Below, one piece after another: positions 15,398-23,965 of a DNA stretch of 64,000 bases (its first letter is position 1; every line of letters begins with the position of its first letter). Location of the stretch: contig NZ_PYOD01000002.1 in the NCBI RefSeq assembly GCF_003026285.1, positions 434,001 through 498,000 of the forward strand. Reading direction: 5' to 3'. Origin of the DNA: Photobacterium profundum. Lineage in GTDB: Bacteria; Pseudomonadota; Gammaproteobacteria; Enterobacterales; Vibrionaceae. The notes beneath the pieces are model-generated. The model was not told the origin of the DNA. It did no database searches and saw nothing but the letters and a program-made list of their open reading frames with translations. Position numbers and translations under genes: made by a program.

Positions 15398-16327
15398 TTA
15401 ATAATAGATAATACCTTCACCTTGAGTCACTAATGTACCAGCTTCATTCTTCAATATTTTATCTAAGTCAAATAGAGAACCAATGGCTGAATTGCCTCGT
15501 CCTGTTTCCACGAACTTACAAACAGCATCGATCTTTGGCCCCATAGAACCAGCAGGAAAAGTAAATTCAGATAAACCAGCAGGCGTTGCCTGTTTCATTT
15601 CAGCTTGATCTTCTTTTCCATAATTACGGTAGATTGAACCATCCGTTAAAATGATAAATAAATCAGCATCGAGTTTTTCTGCTAACAACTCTGCAGTCAG
15701 ATCTTTATCGATAACACATTCAACTCCAGTGCTTTTTCTGTCTTCGATACTGACAGGAACTCCACCACCACCACAAGCGATAACTAAATTACCCGCTTTT
15801 AATAAGGTTTCAATCTGTTGTAATTCAACAATATCTTTTGGCATTGGTGATGGAACAACGCGACGATAGTATTCTCCATCAGGTTTGAACATCATTGGTG
15901 ATGACGCCATGATCTCTTCAGCGCGCTCTGCTGTATATACAGGCCCAACAAACTTCGTTGGGTTTGCAAATGCAGGGTCTGATTTACTCACTTCTGTCTG
16001 TGTAACCAAAGTCGCTATCGCTAAAGAATCATCAACATTACGTAATTCTTGTTGCAGCATATAGCCAACCATACCGCATGTCTGCGAACCTAACACATCC
16101 ATAGGATATGGTGTAGTTTCAGGCGAGTACTCTTGATATGCTGAGTTCTGCTCCATTAATAAACCTACCTGAGGTCCATTTCCGTGCACAACGACAATCT
16201 CATGCTCTTTAGCTATTGCTGCAATACTTGCTGCTGATTGTATAATATTCTTACGTTGATTCTCGGCAGTTAATGCTTGGCCTCTTGCCAATAAGGCATT
16301 GCCGCCTAATGCTAATACTATGCGCAT
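15398..16327 (-). CDS. arcC: carbamate kinase
   Basis: 309 residues, full length. Starts with the family hallmark MRIVLALGGNALLARGQ; the VVHGNGPQVGLL and ACGGGGVPV nucleotide/phosphate loops and the LTDGS motif are present. Interconverts carbamoyl phosphate + ADP and carbamate + ATP; in fermentative pathways it yields ATP from arginine, citrulline or purine-derived carbamoyl phosphate. No arginine deiminase or ornithine transcarbamoylase gene is nearby, so the carbamoyl-phosphate source is unknown; a decayed gene fragment follows. The 228-nt leader ends in the block shared with the triple-RidA gene. Confidence 0.95.
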   Translation of the reverse strand: MRIVLALGGNALLARGQALTAENQRKNIIQSAASIAAIAKEHEIVVVHGNGPQVGLLMEQNSAYQEYSPETTPYPMDVLGSQTCGMVGYMLQQELRNVDDSLAIATLVTQTEVSKSDPAFANPTKFVGPVYTAERAEEIMASSPMMFKPDGEYYRRVVPSPMPKDIVELQQIETLLKAGNLVIACGGGGVPVSIEDRKSTGVECVIDKDLTAELLAEKLDADLFIILTDGSIYRNYGKEDQAEMKQATPAGLSEFTFPAGSMGPKIDAVCKFVETGRGNSAIGSLFDLDKILKNEAGTLVTQGEGIIYY

Positions 16328-16555
16328 ATGATCGTATCTCTCTATATTTTAATTATTATATTTGAATGTTTATTCCATTAAATATTAACTTTAGTAATCA
16401 CTGTCACTTTATAAGTTAATTATTTTTATAATGAATTTAACCTATCACAAAAACGTTGTTATTAATTATTTTGTAACCTTGCAGTTAAAAATCAATTAAT
16501 CATTTTAAATGCTTGCGTAATTAATATATCGCTATAGTAGGGTAAAAGAAATGTC

Positions 16556-16712
16556 GGAAATGTGACAAATATCAAGATATATCATCACTAGAAACAGTCT
16601 GGGTTAATTAGAACTATTCATTATTCGATTAAATATCCAGCTTTTTTCACACAATCTCACTTAGGCGGTCTATTTTTTATGATTGATTCGTCACTAGTGA
16701 ATATTATCTCAG
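16556..16712 (-). promoter_or_regulatory. promoter/leader block B, shared with triple-RidA leader
   Basis: Same 157-bp block as 8414-8570 (see there). It starts 229 bp upstream of carbamate kinase and includes a CRP-like half-site (AAATGTGACAAATATCA). The remaining gap 16328-16555 and 16713-16849 is AT-rich without genes. Confidence 0.7.
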
Positions 16713-16849
16713 CCACCTCCTTTTATATTCATTGGTATTTTGTTAAATATTGATAAGTTGATCACGATATTCATACCGTGTACCAATATCAGGTTAGCAG
16801 ATCATCAACAATAGTGATTTTTATTGTGTAATTGTAAAAGCATGAATAC

Positions 16850-16879
16850 AAAAAAGCCGTGAATATTCACAGCTTTTTT
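16850..16879 (-). terminator. terminator downstream of adenylosuccinate synthetase
   Basis: AAAAAGC-C-GTGAATATTCAC-A-GCTTTTT, with T-runs on both sides; 25 bp after the purA-type stop codon. Confidence 0.8.
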
Positions 16880-16903
16880 ATATTTTTAAACAGTAATACC
16901 GAT

Positions 16904-18160
16904 CTAGCGATTGATCATTTGATCACGCTCTGGTCCGACAGATACCATCTTCACAGGTACACCCATTAGCTCTTCAATACGTAATACATATTTCTGTGCG
17001 GCTAATGGCAAACTTTCAAATGTACGGCAGCCTGTAATATCTTCATCCCAAGCTTCTAATTGCTCGTAAATTGGCGCAAGAGTCGCAGTTTGAGGCCAAA
17101 TTGGGTTTTCACAGTGTTCACCATCATAAGCAACACAAATTTTAAGATCTGTCATGCCACTTAGGCAGTCAATTTTAGTTAAAGCAACCTCTGTTGCAGC
17201 CTGCAGATCAACACCATTACGTGTTGCTACTGCATCAAAATAGCCCATATCACGTGGGCGACCAGTTACTGCACCATATTCGTTGGCAGCTTCACGGAAG
17301 TTATCTTGTTCAGCCATTGCTGTAATTAGCGTACCAGTACCCACTGATGAACTAAATGACTTGGCAACAGCAATAACACGCTCAGGACGTAACGCAGGCA
17401 AACCACTACCAATACCGGCATAAGCAGCAGTCACATTCGATGATGTTGTCCAAGGATATTCACCAAATACAAGGTCACGACCAGCACCAAGCTGGGCTTC
17501 GAACAATAACCCTTTATCTTGCGCTTGTAAGGCTTTTAGCGGCTCTGTAACGTTACAAATAGCATCTTGCCAAGGTGCTGACACTTCTAGTAACCACTCT
17601 GTCATTTCTTCTGCCGTTTGGCTAAATTCAAATGACGGGTACAAGGCTTTAAGTTGTGGCAATTTCCAATCTAACATGAACTTAATACGCTCAAGTAGTA
17701 CTTCTGGTTGCTTAAGCCAACCGACCAAGATACCTTTCTTCATTACCCGGTCGCCATAAGCGGGTGCTATGCCCTGACGTGTTGAACCATATGCGCCATC
17801 ACCTAAACGCTCTTCTTCTAGCGTATCTTCAATAGCATGGAGTGGAAGACAAAGTGTTGCACGGTCAGAAATGCACATTTTAACACTTACGCCGGCAGCT
17901 TTAACTTCTGCTAATTCTTCAGTTAAAGGCGCAGGGCTTATCACCATGCCTGGGCCTAGCACCGCAATACAGTCGGGATTGAACACGCCGCTTGGCAGTT
18001 GGTGTAATTTAAATGTTCCGAAGTCATTAACAACGGTATGGCCGGCATTGTTACCGCCTTGAAAGCGAATACTTGCAGATGCACCACCTGCCAAATAATC
18101 TACGATACGACCTTTACCTTCATCACCCCAGTTAGCACCAACAACAACAATAGACGACAT
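16904..18160 (-). CDS. purA: adenylosuccinate synthetase, divergent second type
   Basis: 418 residues. PurA joins IMP and aspartate using GTP, the first step to AMP. Catalytic D13 (GDEGKGR) and H41 (NNAGHT) align with E. coli numbering, and GIAPAYGDRV and YPWTTSSN are recognisable. Some loops differ from the housekeeping enzyme: FEAQLGAGRD instead of FEGAQGT, GTGTL instead of GAGPF, and the aspartate loop GRPRDMGY instead of GRRRRTGW. It is therefore likely a paralogue (second PurA) with altered control or substrate preference rather than the main copy (inference). Divergent from a LysR gene, unusual for purA. Confidence 0.88.
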   Translation of the reverse strand: MSSIVVVGANWGDEGKGRIVDYLAGGASASIRFQGGNNAGHTVVNDFGTFKLHQLPSGVFNPDCIAVLGPGMVISPAPLTEELAEVKAAGVSVKMCISDRATLCLPLHAIEDTLEEERLGDGAYGSTRQGIAPAYGDRVMKKGILVGWLKQPEVLLERIKFMLDWKLPQLKALYPSFEFSQTAEEMTEWLLEVSAPWQDAICNVTEPLKALQAQDKGLLFEAQLGAGRDLVFGEYPWTTSSNVTAAYAGIGSGLPALRPERVIAVAKSFSSSVGTGTLITAMAEQDNFREAANEYGAVTGRPRDMGYFDAVATRNGVDLQAATEVALTKIDCLSGMTDLKICVAYDGEHCENPIWPQTATLAPIYEQLEAWDEDITGCRTFESLPLAAQKYVLRIEELMGVPVKMVSVGPERDQMINR

Positions 18161-18297
18161 GATTCATTCTCCTCAAAAGCGAAGTGCCTATCCTATGCCT
18201 TAAGGTTGAATATGAAAAATTAATTATAATTATCACCTTGATAAGAATTCCATATGGGATTATGGTGCAGATGTTCAAATAACAGATAGGTAGTCAC

Positions 18298-19209
18298 ATG
18301 CTAGACATCCATTGGTTAAACACATTTGTTACCCTGGCCAAGCTTGAACATTTTGGTAAAACAGCCATTAAACTTCATATGACTCAGCCTAATGTTAGCC
18401 TTCATATCAAACAGTTAGAAAAGAGTACGCATGTAAAACTGATTGAACGAAATCCATTTAGATTGACCCAAGCGGGCGAACGTTTACTGCAAAGTGCACA
18501 AAATACCTTAATGGAATTGCAGACTTGTCAGGCTGATTTAAATGCCCTCAATGATCTAAGCCAAGGCACATTGACCTTAGCCGCTAGTGATATCATTTCG
18601 CGTCTATTGTTGATCTCGCCTTTTCAATCTTTCAAAAAAGAATACCCAGGCATTGACCTATCGCTACTCAACACGACCTCAGCCCAAGCAGCCGACTTAG
18701 TGAAAAGTGCAAAAGCAGATCTTGGTTTTGTTATCGCACAAAAAGAAAGCCAGCCACTCCACTTCACTGAATTACATCAGGTGAAATGGTGTGCATTAGG
18801 TAATGGATTAAAAGAATGGCAACAAGGCAGTGTACAACAAACAGGGCAACAGCAAGCAGGGCAGCAACAAGAAGAGCCCACCCTAATTCTATTAGGGCAC
18901 GATACCAGAACGCGTGACTTGATTGATTTGGCACTGCCAAGCCTGAAATTACCCAGCTATCGCGTCATGGAAGTTGGCAGTGTTGATGCACAAATCGACT
19001 GGGCAGAGGCTGGCTTTGGCGTTGCTATTATTCCTGCTTTTTCTCTGCACCCGAAGTTAAATCTTCAAACAACCATTACCCCACTACCCGACTTCCCAAC
19101 CACCAGCTTGGGTTATATCGTTCGTCAAAACCAAGTTCTATCTCGTGCTATCAAACAACTATTGCATTGGGTCGATGAAGAGATACAACGTTCACAACAT
19201 AGTACTTAA
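18298..19209 (+). CDS. LysR-family regulator divergent from purA paralogue
   Basis: 303 residues. N-terminal HTH (WLNTFVTLAKLEHFGKTAIK, MTQPNVSLHIKQLE) and effector domain. A glutamine-rich insertion near 178-198 (QQGSVQQTGQQQAGQQQEE), from a CAACAAG/CAGCAAG-type nucleotide repeat, splits the effector domain between strands and looks recently expanded. The divergent position suggests it controls the PurA paralogue. ATG 18298 taken as start. Confidence 0.88.
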   Translation: MLDIHWLNTFVTLAKLEHFGKTAIKLHMTQPNVSLHIKQLEKSTHVKLIERNPFRLTQAGERLLQSAQNTLMELQTCQADLNALNDLSQGTLTLAASDIISRLLLISPFQSFKKEYPGIDLSLLNTTSAQAADLVKSAKADLGFVIAQKESQPLHFTELHQVKWCALGNGLKEWQQGSVQQTGQQQAGQQQEEPTLILLGHDTRTRDLIDLALPSLKLPSYRVMEVGSVDAQIDWAEAGFGVAIIPAFSLHPKLNLQTTITPLPDFPTTSLGYIVRQNQVLSRAIKQLLHWVDEEIQRSQHST

Positions 19210-19247
19210 ATTTGACGCTCAATAGATACGTTTAACACAAATACAAA

Positions 19248-19276
19248 CGCCTCTGTCAGGGTAACCAACAGAGGCG
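19248..19276. terminator. bidirectional terminator between LysR gene and proV
   Basis: CGCCTCTGT-cagggtaaccaa-ACAGAGGCG between converging genes, then CTTTAGTG. Confidence 0.7.
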
Positions 19277-19307
19277 CTTTAGTGTACTTCATTAAAAATT
19301 GATGTAT

Positions 19308-20591
19308 TTATGCTGCTTTGCTGTTACCCGGTGTGGCATCTTTGCCATTAAGGGGCTTTTTTGTATCACTATCAGTCTCTTCGTCAGATGCAGTACTTTG
19401 TTCACTCAGAACGTCAGCTAAAGTTGAACGCGACAATCGCCCTTCCACTTCACCCTCTGCATTCAATACAGGTAACGGGTGATCGCTTTCTAATGTTTCA
19501 GGAATCACCGCTTCCAACAATGCATCCGTTTGGATTGAAGGCACGTCTTCCAACATAGATTCATCAATTGCATTGCCATAATCAGCTTTCTCTACATTTT
19601 CGAGAGTTTCTTGCGTGATAACCCCTTGGTAACCCTCATCGTTAATGTAATAACCGTAATCATCTTTAGCTTTACGCATTTCTGCGACAGCTTCACCAAT
19701 CGTTTCAGCCGAAATTCTCACGACTTGTGGCTTCATCACCGTTTCTACAGTCAAGGCACGTGCACGGTTAACATCTTTAACAAATGCTTCGACATAATCA
19801 TCGGCTGGGTTCAACAATATATCGACAGGCTCACCTTGTTGAACCAATACACCATCACGCAAAATGGCAATTTTATCACCCAAGCGCAGTGCTTCATCTA
19901 AATCATGAGTAATAAATACGATCGTTTTATGCAGCTTTTCTTGTAGCTCAATAAGCTGATCTTGCATCTCGCTACGAATCAATGGATCAAGCGCTGAAAA
20001 AGCTTCATCCATTAACAAAATGTCGGCATCAGTACATAAAGCACGGGCTAACCCCACACGCTGTTGCTGCCCACCGGATAACTGGGATGGATACTGGTTT
20101 GCATACCCAGCCAAGCCAACGGTTTCAAGCCATTCATTGGCACGAGCTTCCCAATCATTTTTACTCAAGCCTTGAATTTGCAAACCGTAACCGATGTTTT
20201 GCAACACAGTTCTGTGTGGCATCAAGCCAAATCGCTGGAATACCATCGACATTTTATTACGGCGAAAGTCTTGTAAGCCTTTTTCATTTAGGCTCATCAC
20301 ATCAGTACCCGCAATTTCAATCACACCTTCAGTGGGATCGATCAAACGGTTAAAGTGACGAATAAGAGTCGATTTACCTGAACCAGATAAACCCATCACG
20401 ACAAAAATTTCACCTGGGTTTATATCCAAATTGATATCACAAAGCCCGACGGTGTGACCCGTTTCAGCCAAAATATCATCTTTCGATTTCCCTGCTTTCA
20501 CTTGTTTCAACACGGCTTTCGCATTGGGCCCAAATACTTTATACAGATTTTTGACCCGAATAAGCGGTGTTGTTTGTGATTTATCCGTCAT
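19308..20591 (-). CDS. proV: glycine betaine/proline ABC transporter ATPase ProV
   Basis: 427 residues. Walker A GLSGSGKST at 67-75, signature LSGGQQQRVGLARAL, Walker B ILLMDEAF, H-loop FITHD. The C-terminal ~120 residues form tandem CBS-like domains that sense ionic strength in ProV/OpuA. The ~25-residue tail is acidic/polar (STASDEETDSDTKKP). Third gene of a proX-proW-proV operon, 1 bp after proW. Energises uptake of glycine betaine or proline betaine under osmotic stress. Confidence 0.95.
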   Translation of the reverse strand: MTDKSQTTPLIRVKNLYKVFGPNAKAVLKQVKAGKSKDDILAETGHTVGLCDINLDINPGEIFVVMGLSGSGKSTLIRHFNRLIDPTEGVIEIAGTDVMSLNEKGLQDFRRNKMSMVFQRFGLMPHRTVLQNIGYGLQIQGLSKNDWEARANEWLETVGLAGYANQYPSQLSGGQQQRVGLARALCTDADILLMDEAFSALDPLIRSEMQDQLIELQEKLHKTIVFITHDLDEALRLGDKIAILRDGVLVQQGEPVDILLNPADDYVEAFVKDVNRARALTVETVMKPQVVRISAETIGEAVAEMRKAKDDYGYYINDEGYQGVITQETLENVEKADYGNAIDESMLEDVPSIQTDALLEAVIPETLESDHPLPVLNAEGEVEGRLSRSTLADVLSEQSTASDEETDSDTKKPLNGKDATPGNSKAA

Positions 20592-20592
20592 G

Positions 20593-21483
20593 TTAGCGAC
20601 CTCCTAAATGCTGTTGGGTACGCTTTGCATAGCTCTGAGAAATACGGTCAAAAATGATGGCTAATGCCACAATTGCTAAACCGTTAAGTAAGCCTAGAGT
20701 AAAGTATTGGTTAGTAATGGATTTAAGTACAGGCTGCCCTAACCCTTTAACACCGATCATTGAAGCAATAACAACCATGGCGAGTGCCATCATGATAGTT
20801 TGGTTGATACCCGCCATGATATTCGGCATAGCCAACGGGATCTGCACGCCAAATAAACGTTGCATAGGGCTGGCTCCGTAAGCTGTAGCAGCTTCAAGCA
20901 CTTCTTCATCCACTAAACGAATACCAAGGTTAGTCAAACGAATAACGGGCGGCACTGCATAGATCACCACGGCAATCACACCTGGTATTTTACCAATACC
21001 CAATAACATAACGACCGGAATCAAATACACAAATGCGGGCATAGTTTGCATAATATCGAGCATTGGCGTAACGACTGATTGCACCCTATTGGAGCGTGCC
21101 ATCGCAATACCTATGGGTATTCCCACCCCGATAGCGACCATTGTTGAGACTAAAATAATGCTCATGGTACGCATGGTGTTATCCCACATCCCAAATACAC
21201 CAATAAGTGAAAAGGCGACAACAACACCAACGGTTAATTTCCAAGAACGGCTCGCCATAAACGCAAAGCCGGCCAACACACCAATAACAATCCACCATGG
21301 CGTGCCTAATAATAATTTTTCAAACCAGATAAGGAACGATAACAGAGGGTCGAAGAAGGCTTCGATATTGTCACCGTATTCACGAGAAAAGGAGCGGTAA
21401 GCCCCATCGAGAGTTTTACGAATTTCGAGCAGTTGATAGCGATCAAGCTGCGGAATTTCCGTTAACCATGATTTATCTGACAT
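20593..21483 (-). CDS. proW: glycine betaine/proline ABC transporter permease ProW
   Basis: 296 residues. A cytosolic N-terminal part of ~60 residues is followed by about seven membrane helices. The EAA loop is visible in EAATAYGASPMQRLFGVQIP. Separated from proX by 60 bp holding a hairpin, and from proV by one base. Inner-membrane channel of the ProU-type importer. Confidence 0.95.
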   Translation of the reverse strand: MSDKSWLTEIPQLDRYQLLEIRKTLDGAYRSFSREYGDNIEAFFDPLLSFLIWFEKLLLGTPWWIVIGVLAGFAFMASRSWKLTVGVVVAFSLIGVFGMWDNTMRTMSIILVSTMVAIGVGIPIGIAMARSNRVQSVVTPMLDIMQTMPAFVYLIPVVMLLGIGKIPGVIAVVIYAVPPVIRLTNLGIRLVDEEVLEAATAYGASPMQRLFGVQIPLAMPNIMAGINQTIMMALAMVVIASMIGVKGLGQPVLKSITNQYFTLGLLNGLAIVALAIIFDRISQSYAKRTQQHLGGR

Positions 21484-21509
21484 AACAATTTCTTCCCTAA
21501 AAATGCAAA

Positions 21510-21533
21510 AGCCCGACAGTCAATTGTCGGGCT
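21510..21533 (-). terminator. intercistronic hairpin between proX and proW
   Basis: AGCCCGACAGTCAATTGTCGGGCT folds into a stem; on the minus strand TTTTGC follows. Probably a partial terminator or RNA stabiliser giving more binding protein than membrane components. Confidence 0.65.
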
Positions 21534-21543
21534 CTATAAAGGT

Positions 21544-22542
21544 TTACAGCTCAGCTAATGCTTTCTTTACTTTGTCCGCGGTTTCAGGACTTACCCATTT
21601 CATCCAAATATCTGAGTTTTCATTCAAAAACTCTTCCGCAGCAAGCTCACCATCAGCTTGGTTATCTTCCATCCACGCTAGTAATGCATTCATTTTCGCA
21701 TTAGTAAAGGCACGTGAAGATAGGTATTCCATCGCTGCTGGAGCACGCTTCGCAAAGGTCTCAGTAACAACAGTATCGACGGGAGATGGTGGGTACATCG
21801 TCACTTTTGGATCTAAACAATCTTCGTTCGTCGTACAATCTTTGAATTGCTTTTCATCAACGCCAGAACCGAAATCGACTTTCACCATTTTGTATTTACC
21901 CAAAACAGCTGTCGGAGCCCAATAGTAACCAAACCATGCTTCTTCACGTTCATATGCTTTGGCAATCGAACCCGATAGACCAGCACCTGACCCCGGATCA
22001 ATCAAATCAAAACCCGCTTTATCCAACTCTAAAGCATTGAATAAATTACCCGCAGAGATCTGACAATTCCAACCAGCAGGACATCCCATGAAAGCAGATT
22101 TATCTGGGTCTTCTGGATGTTCAAATAATTTTGCGTTGGCTTTCACACCTTCGATAGTGGCTAAGGTTGGGTCTTTTTTCACCATATATTCCGGCACCCA
22201 AAAACCTTCTTCACCACCTTCTGATAAGCTGGAACCCGCATAACGAATACGACCTTCATCAACGCCTTTGTCGAGAGCCGCTTTCATCGAGTTACTCCAG
22301 AACTCAGGTGCAACATCCGGCTGCCCTTTTTCGATCATCGATGCACCTGTTGGCATCGTATCGCCCGGCACCAATTCAGCATCACACCCATAACCGTGAT
22401 CTAAGATAAAACGGTCTATATTGGCAATTAATGTTGCTGAATTCCAGTTCATGTCCGCAATGGTCACTTTGCCACACTCTTCAGCGGAAGCGGTGAACGA
22501 AACAGAGGCTAAAACAAGCGATGTCGCAAGAATTTTACGCAT
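21544..22542 (-). CDS. proX: glycine betaine/proline-binding periplasmic protein ProX
   Basis: 332 residues with a clear signal peptide (MRKILATSLVLASVSFTASA / EECG). ProX-type mature region (VTIADMNWNSATLIANIDRF, GWNCQISAG, WFGYYWAPT) with tryptophans and tyrosines that form the betaine cage. First gene of proXWV in this order (X, W, V), known from vibrios, in contrast to enterobacterial proVWX. Osmotic induction is likely; no operator verified. Confidence 0.93.
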   Translation of the reverse strand: MRKILATSLVLASVSFTASAEECGKVTIADMNWNSATLIANIDRFILDHGYGCDAELVPGDTMPTGASMIEKGQPDVAPEFWSNSMKAALDKGVDEGRIRYAGSSLSEGGEEGFWVPEYMVKKDPTLATIEGVKANAKLFEHPEDPDKSAFMGCPAGWNCQISAGNLFNALELDKAGFDLIDPGSGAGLSGSIAKAYEREEAWFGYYWAPTAVLGKYKMVKVDFGSGVDEKQFKDCTTNEDCLDPKVTMYPPSPVDTVVTETFAKRAPAAMEYLSSRAFTNAKMNALLAWMEDNQADGELAAEEFLNENSDIWMKWVSPETADKVKKALAEL

Positions 22543-22926
22543 ATAAATATCCTTATTTAAGGGTTTGATTCCTTACAAACCTTTCAATAGCTTACATGAA
22601 TACAATCAAATTGCATCAAACATATTCTGTCATCTAATCAATTATTGGCGACAAATAAGAAATATCCAGTGCTTTAATGCGTTATTTCACAATAAACCAA
22701 CAAAAAAATGTTTAGTGCTGTAATTATTACAGCTATCAACAATTATCTACCAAGTTCCTTCCTAACAGCCATCTCAACTAATCAACGAGTGCAAATTCAC
22801 TTTCACTCTCTGGTATTCAATAAGAAAGTTAATGACGATTCTATCGTTAAAAAAACAAACGCATTTTTTGTCGAGTCTGTCACATTTATTGATTAGAATA
22901 GACGCGTTAGTATTTTCTTATAGTGG
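22543..22926. other. divergent promoter region proXWV / yidA-type gene
   Basis: AT-rich, no gene. A GGTTTG-8nt-CAAACC inverted repeat at 22562-22581 lies ~20 bp upstream of proX. A GTTAATGACG-rich stretch precedes the HAD gene. No sites assignable with confidence. Confidence 0.4.
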
Positions 22927-23745
22927 ATGAACAACATGTATAAACTGGTTGCATTAGATATGGATGGCACCCTACTTAATAGTCAGGGGAAGATTTCTAA
23001 AAAAACAAAACAAACCATAGCGGCAGCACGTGAAAAAGGCGTAGTGGTGGTATTAGCGTCTGGCCGTCCGCTAGAAGGAATGACCGATGCACTCAATGAA
23101 TTAGGCATGACCAGCAACGACGATTACGTTTTATGCTACAACGGTTCATTAGTTCAGCGTGTAGAAAGCCAAAGTGTTATTCGCAGCCAGCTATTATTAG
23201 GCAGTGATGCAAAAAACATCGCTAGCCTAAGCCATGATTTTGGTGTTCACGTACACGGGTTTTCTCGCCGCCAAGGTTTAATCACTCCAGAGAACAACCA
23301 CTACACCCAACATGAAGCGACCATCAACGGTCTTGATATTACTGAAATTGATTTCGCTGAATTAGATAATAACGAAGAAATCTTAAAAGTGATGATGATT
23401 GATGAGCCAGAGCTATTATCAAAAGCTATCGCTCAATTACCTGCGGCACTATACGATCAATACACTATCGTACAAAGTGCACCATTTTTCTTAGAGTTTA
23501 TGAACAAGAACAGCAACAAAGGTGCTGGCGTAAAAGCGTTGGCAGAGCATTTAGGCATTGATGCAAGTGAAGTCATTTGCATGGGCGATGCGGGAAATGA
23601 TCATCACATGCTGGAATATGCAGGGCTCGGCATTGCAATGGGTAATGCAACCGACGATACCAAAGCGATTGCGAATTATATTACTGACAATAACAATGAC
23701 GATGGTGTTGCTAAAGCAATAGAGAAATTTATTATTAACGCCTAA
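22927..23745 (+). CDS. yidA: HAD-superfamily sugar phosphatase, YidA/Cof type
   Basis: 272 residues. Motif I DMDGT (11-15) with nucleophile Asp11 and acid/base Asp13; motif II SGRP; motif III with NKGAGVKAL; motif IV GDAGNDHHML. C2b-cap member, strongly similar to E. coli YidA (APYFLEI-like SAPFFLEF, MMIDEPELL). Dephosphorylates sugar phosphates and related small phosphates in the cytoplasm. Single gene. An imperfect hairpin at about 23760-23805 with a T-rich tail may be its terminator. Confidence 0.92.
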   Translation: MNNMYKLVALDMDGTLLNSQGKISKKTKQTIAAAREKGVVVVLASGRPLEGMTDALNELGMTSNDDYVLCYNGSLVQRVESQSVIRSQLLLGSDAKNIASLSHDFGVHVHGFSRRQGLITPENNHYTQHEATINGLDITEIDFAELDNNEEILKVMMIDEPELLSKAIAQLPAALYDQYTIVQSAPFFLEFMNKNSNKGAGVKALAEHLGIDASEVICMGDAGNDHHMLEYAGLGIAMGNATDDTKAIANYITDNNNDDGVAKAIEKFIINA

Positions 23746-23965
23746 GTATGAATTGATTACAAAAGTGAAGGTCGTGACTCACAATAGTATTAACCTTCGC
23801 TTTTATTCTTCTTTATCACCTCAAAACAATTAATTTTAACCATTGTTAGAAAATGTATAACTCTGTATTTTCTATCATGAATCAATCTATTAACCATTTA
23901 TTATTTTCTTTATTCCGCTATGCTTACTAAAGCATAAGATGACACTTAACGGAATGGAGTGAGAG

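Noticed and set aside
16904..18160. Could the PurA paralogue be a phage-type PurZ (2-aminoadenylosuccinate synthetase)?
   Set aside because: The catalytic Asp (GDEGKGR) that PurZ lacks is present, and length and overall sequence are those of bacterial PurA; no other Z-genome genes nearby.
22708..22896. 62-codon frame upstream of the HAD phosphatase
   Set aside because: No ribosome-binding site, low-complexity translation, lies in the divergent promoter region.
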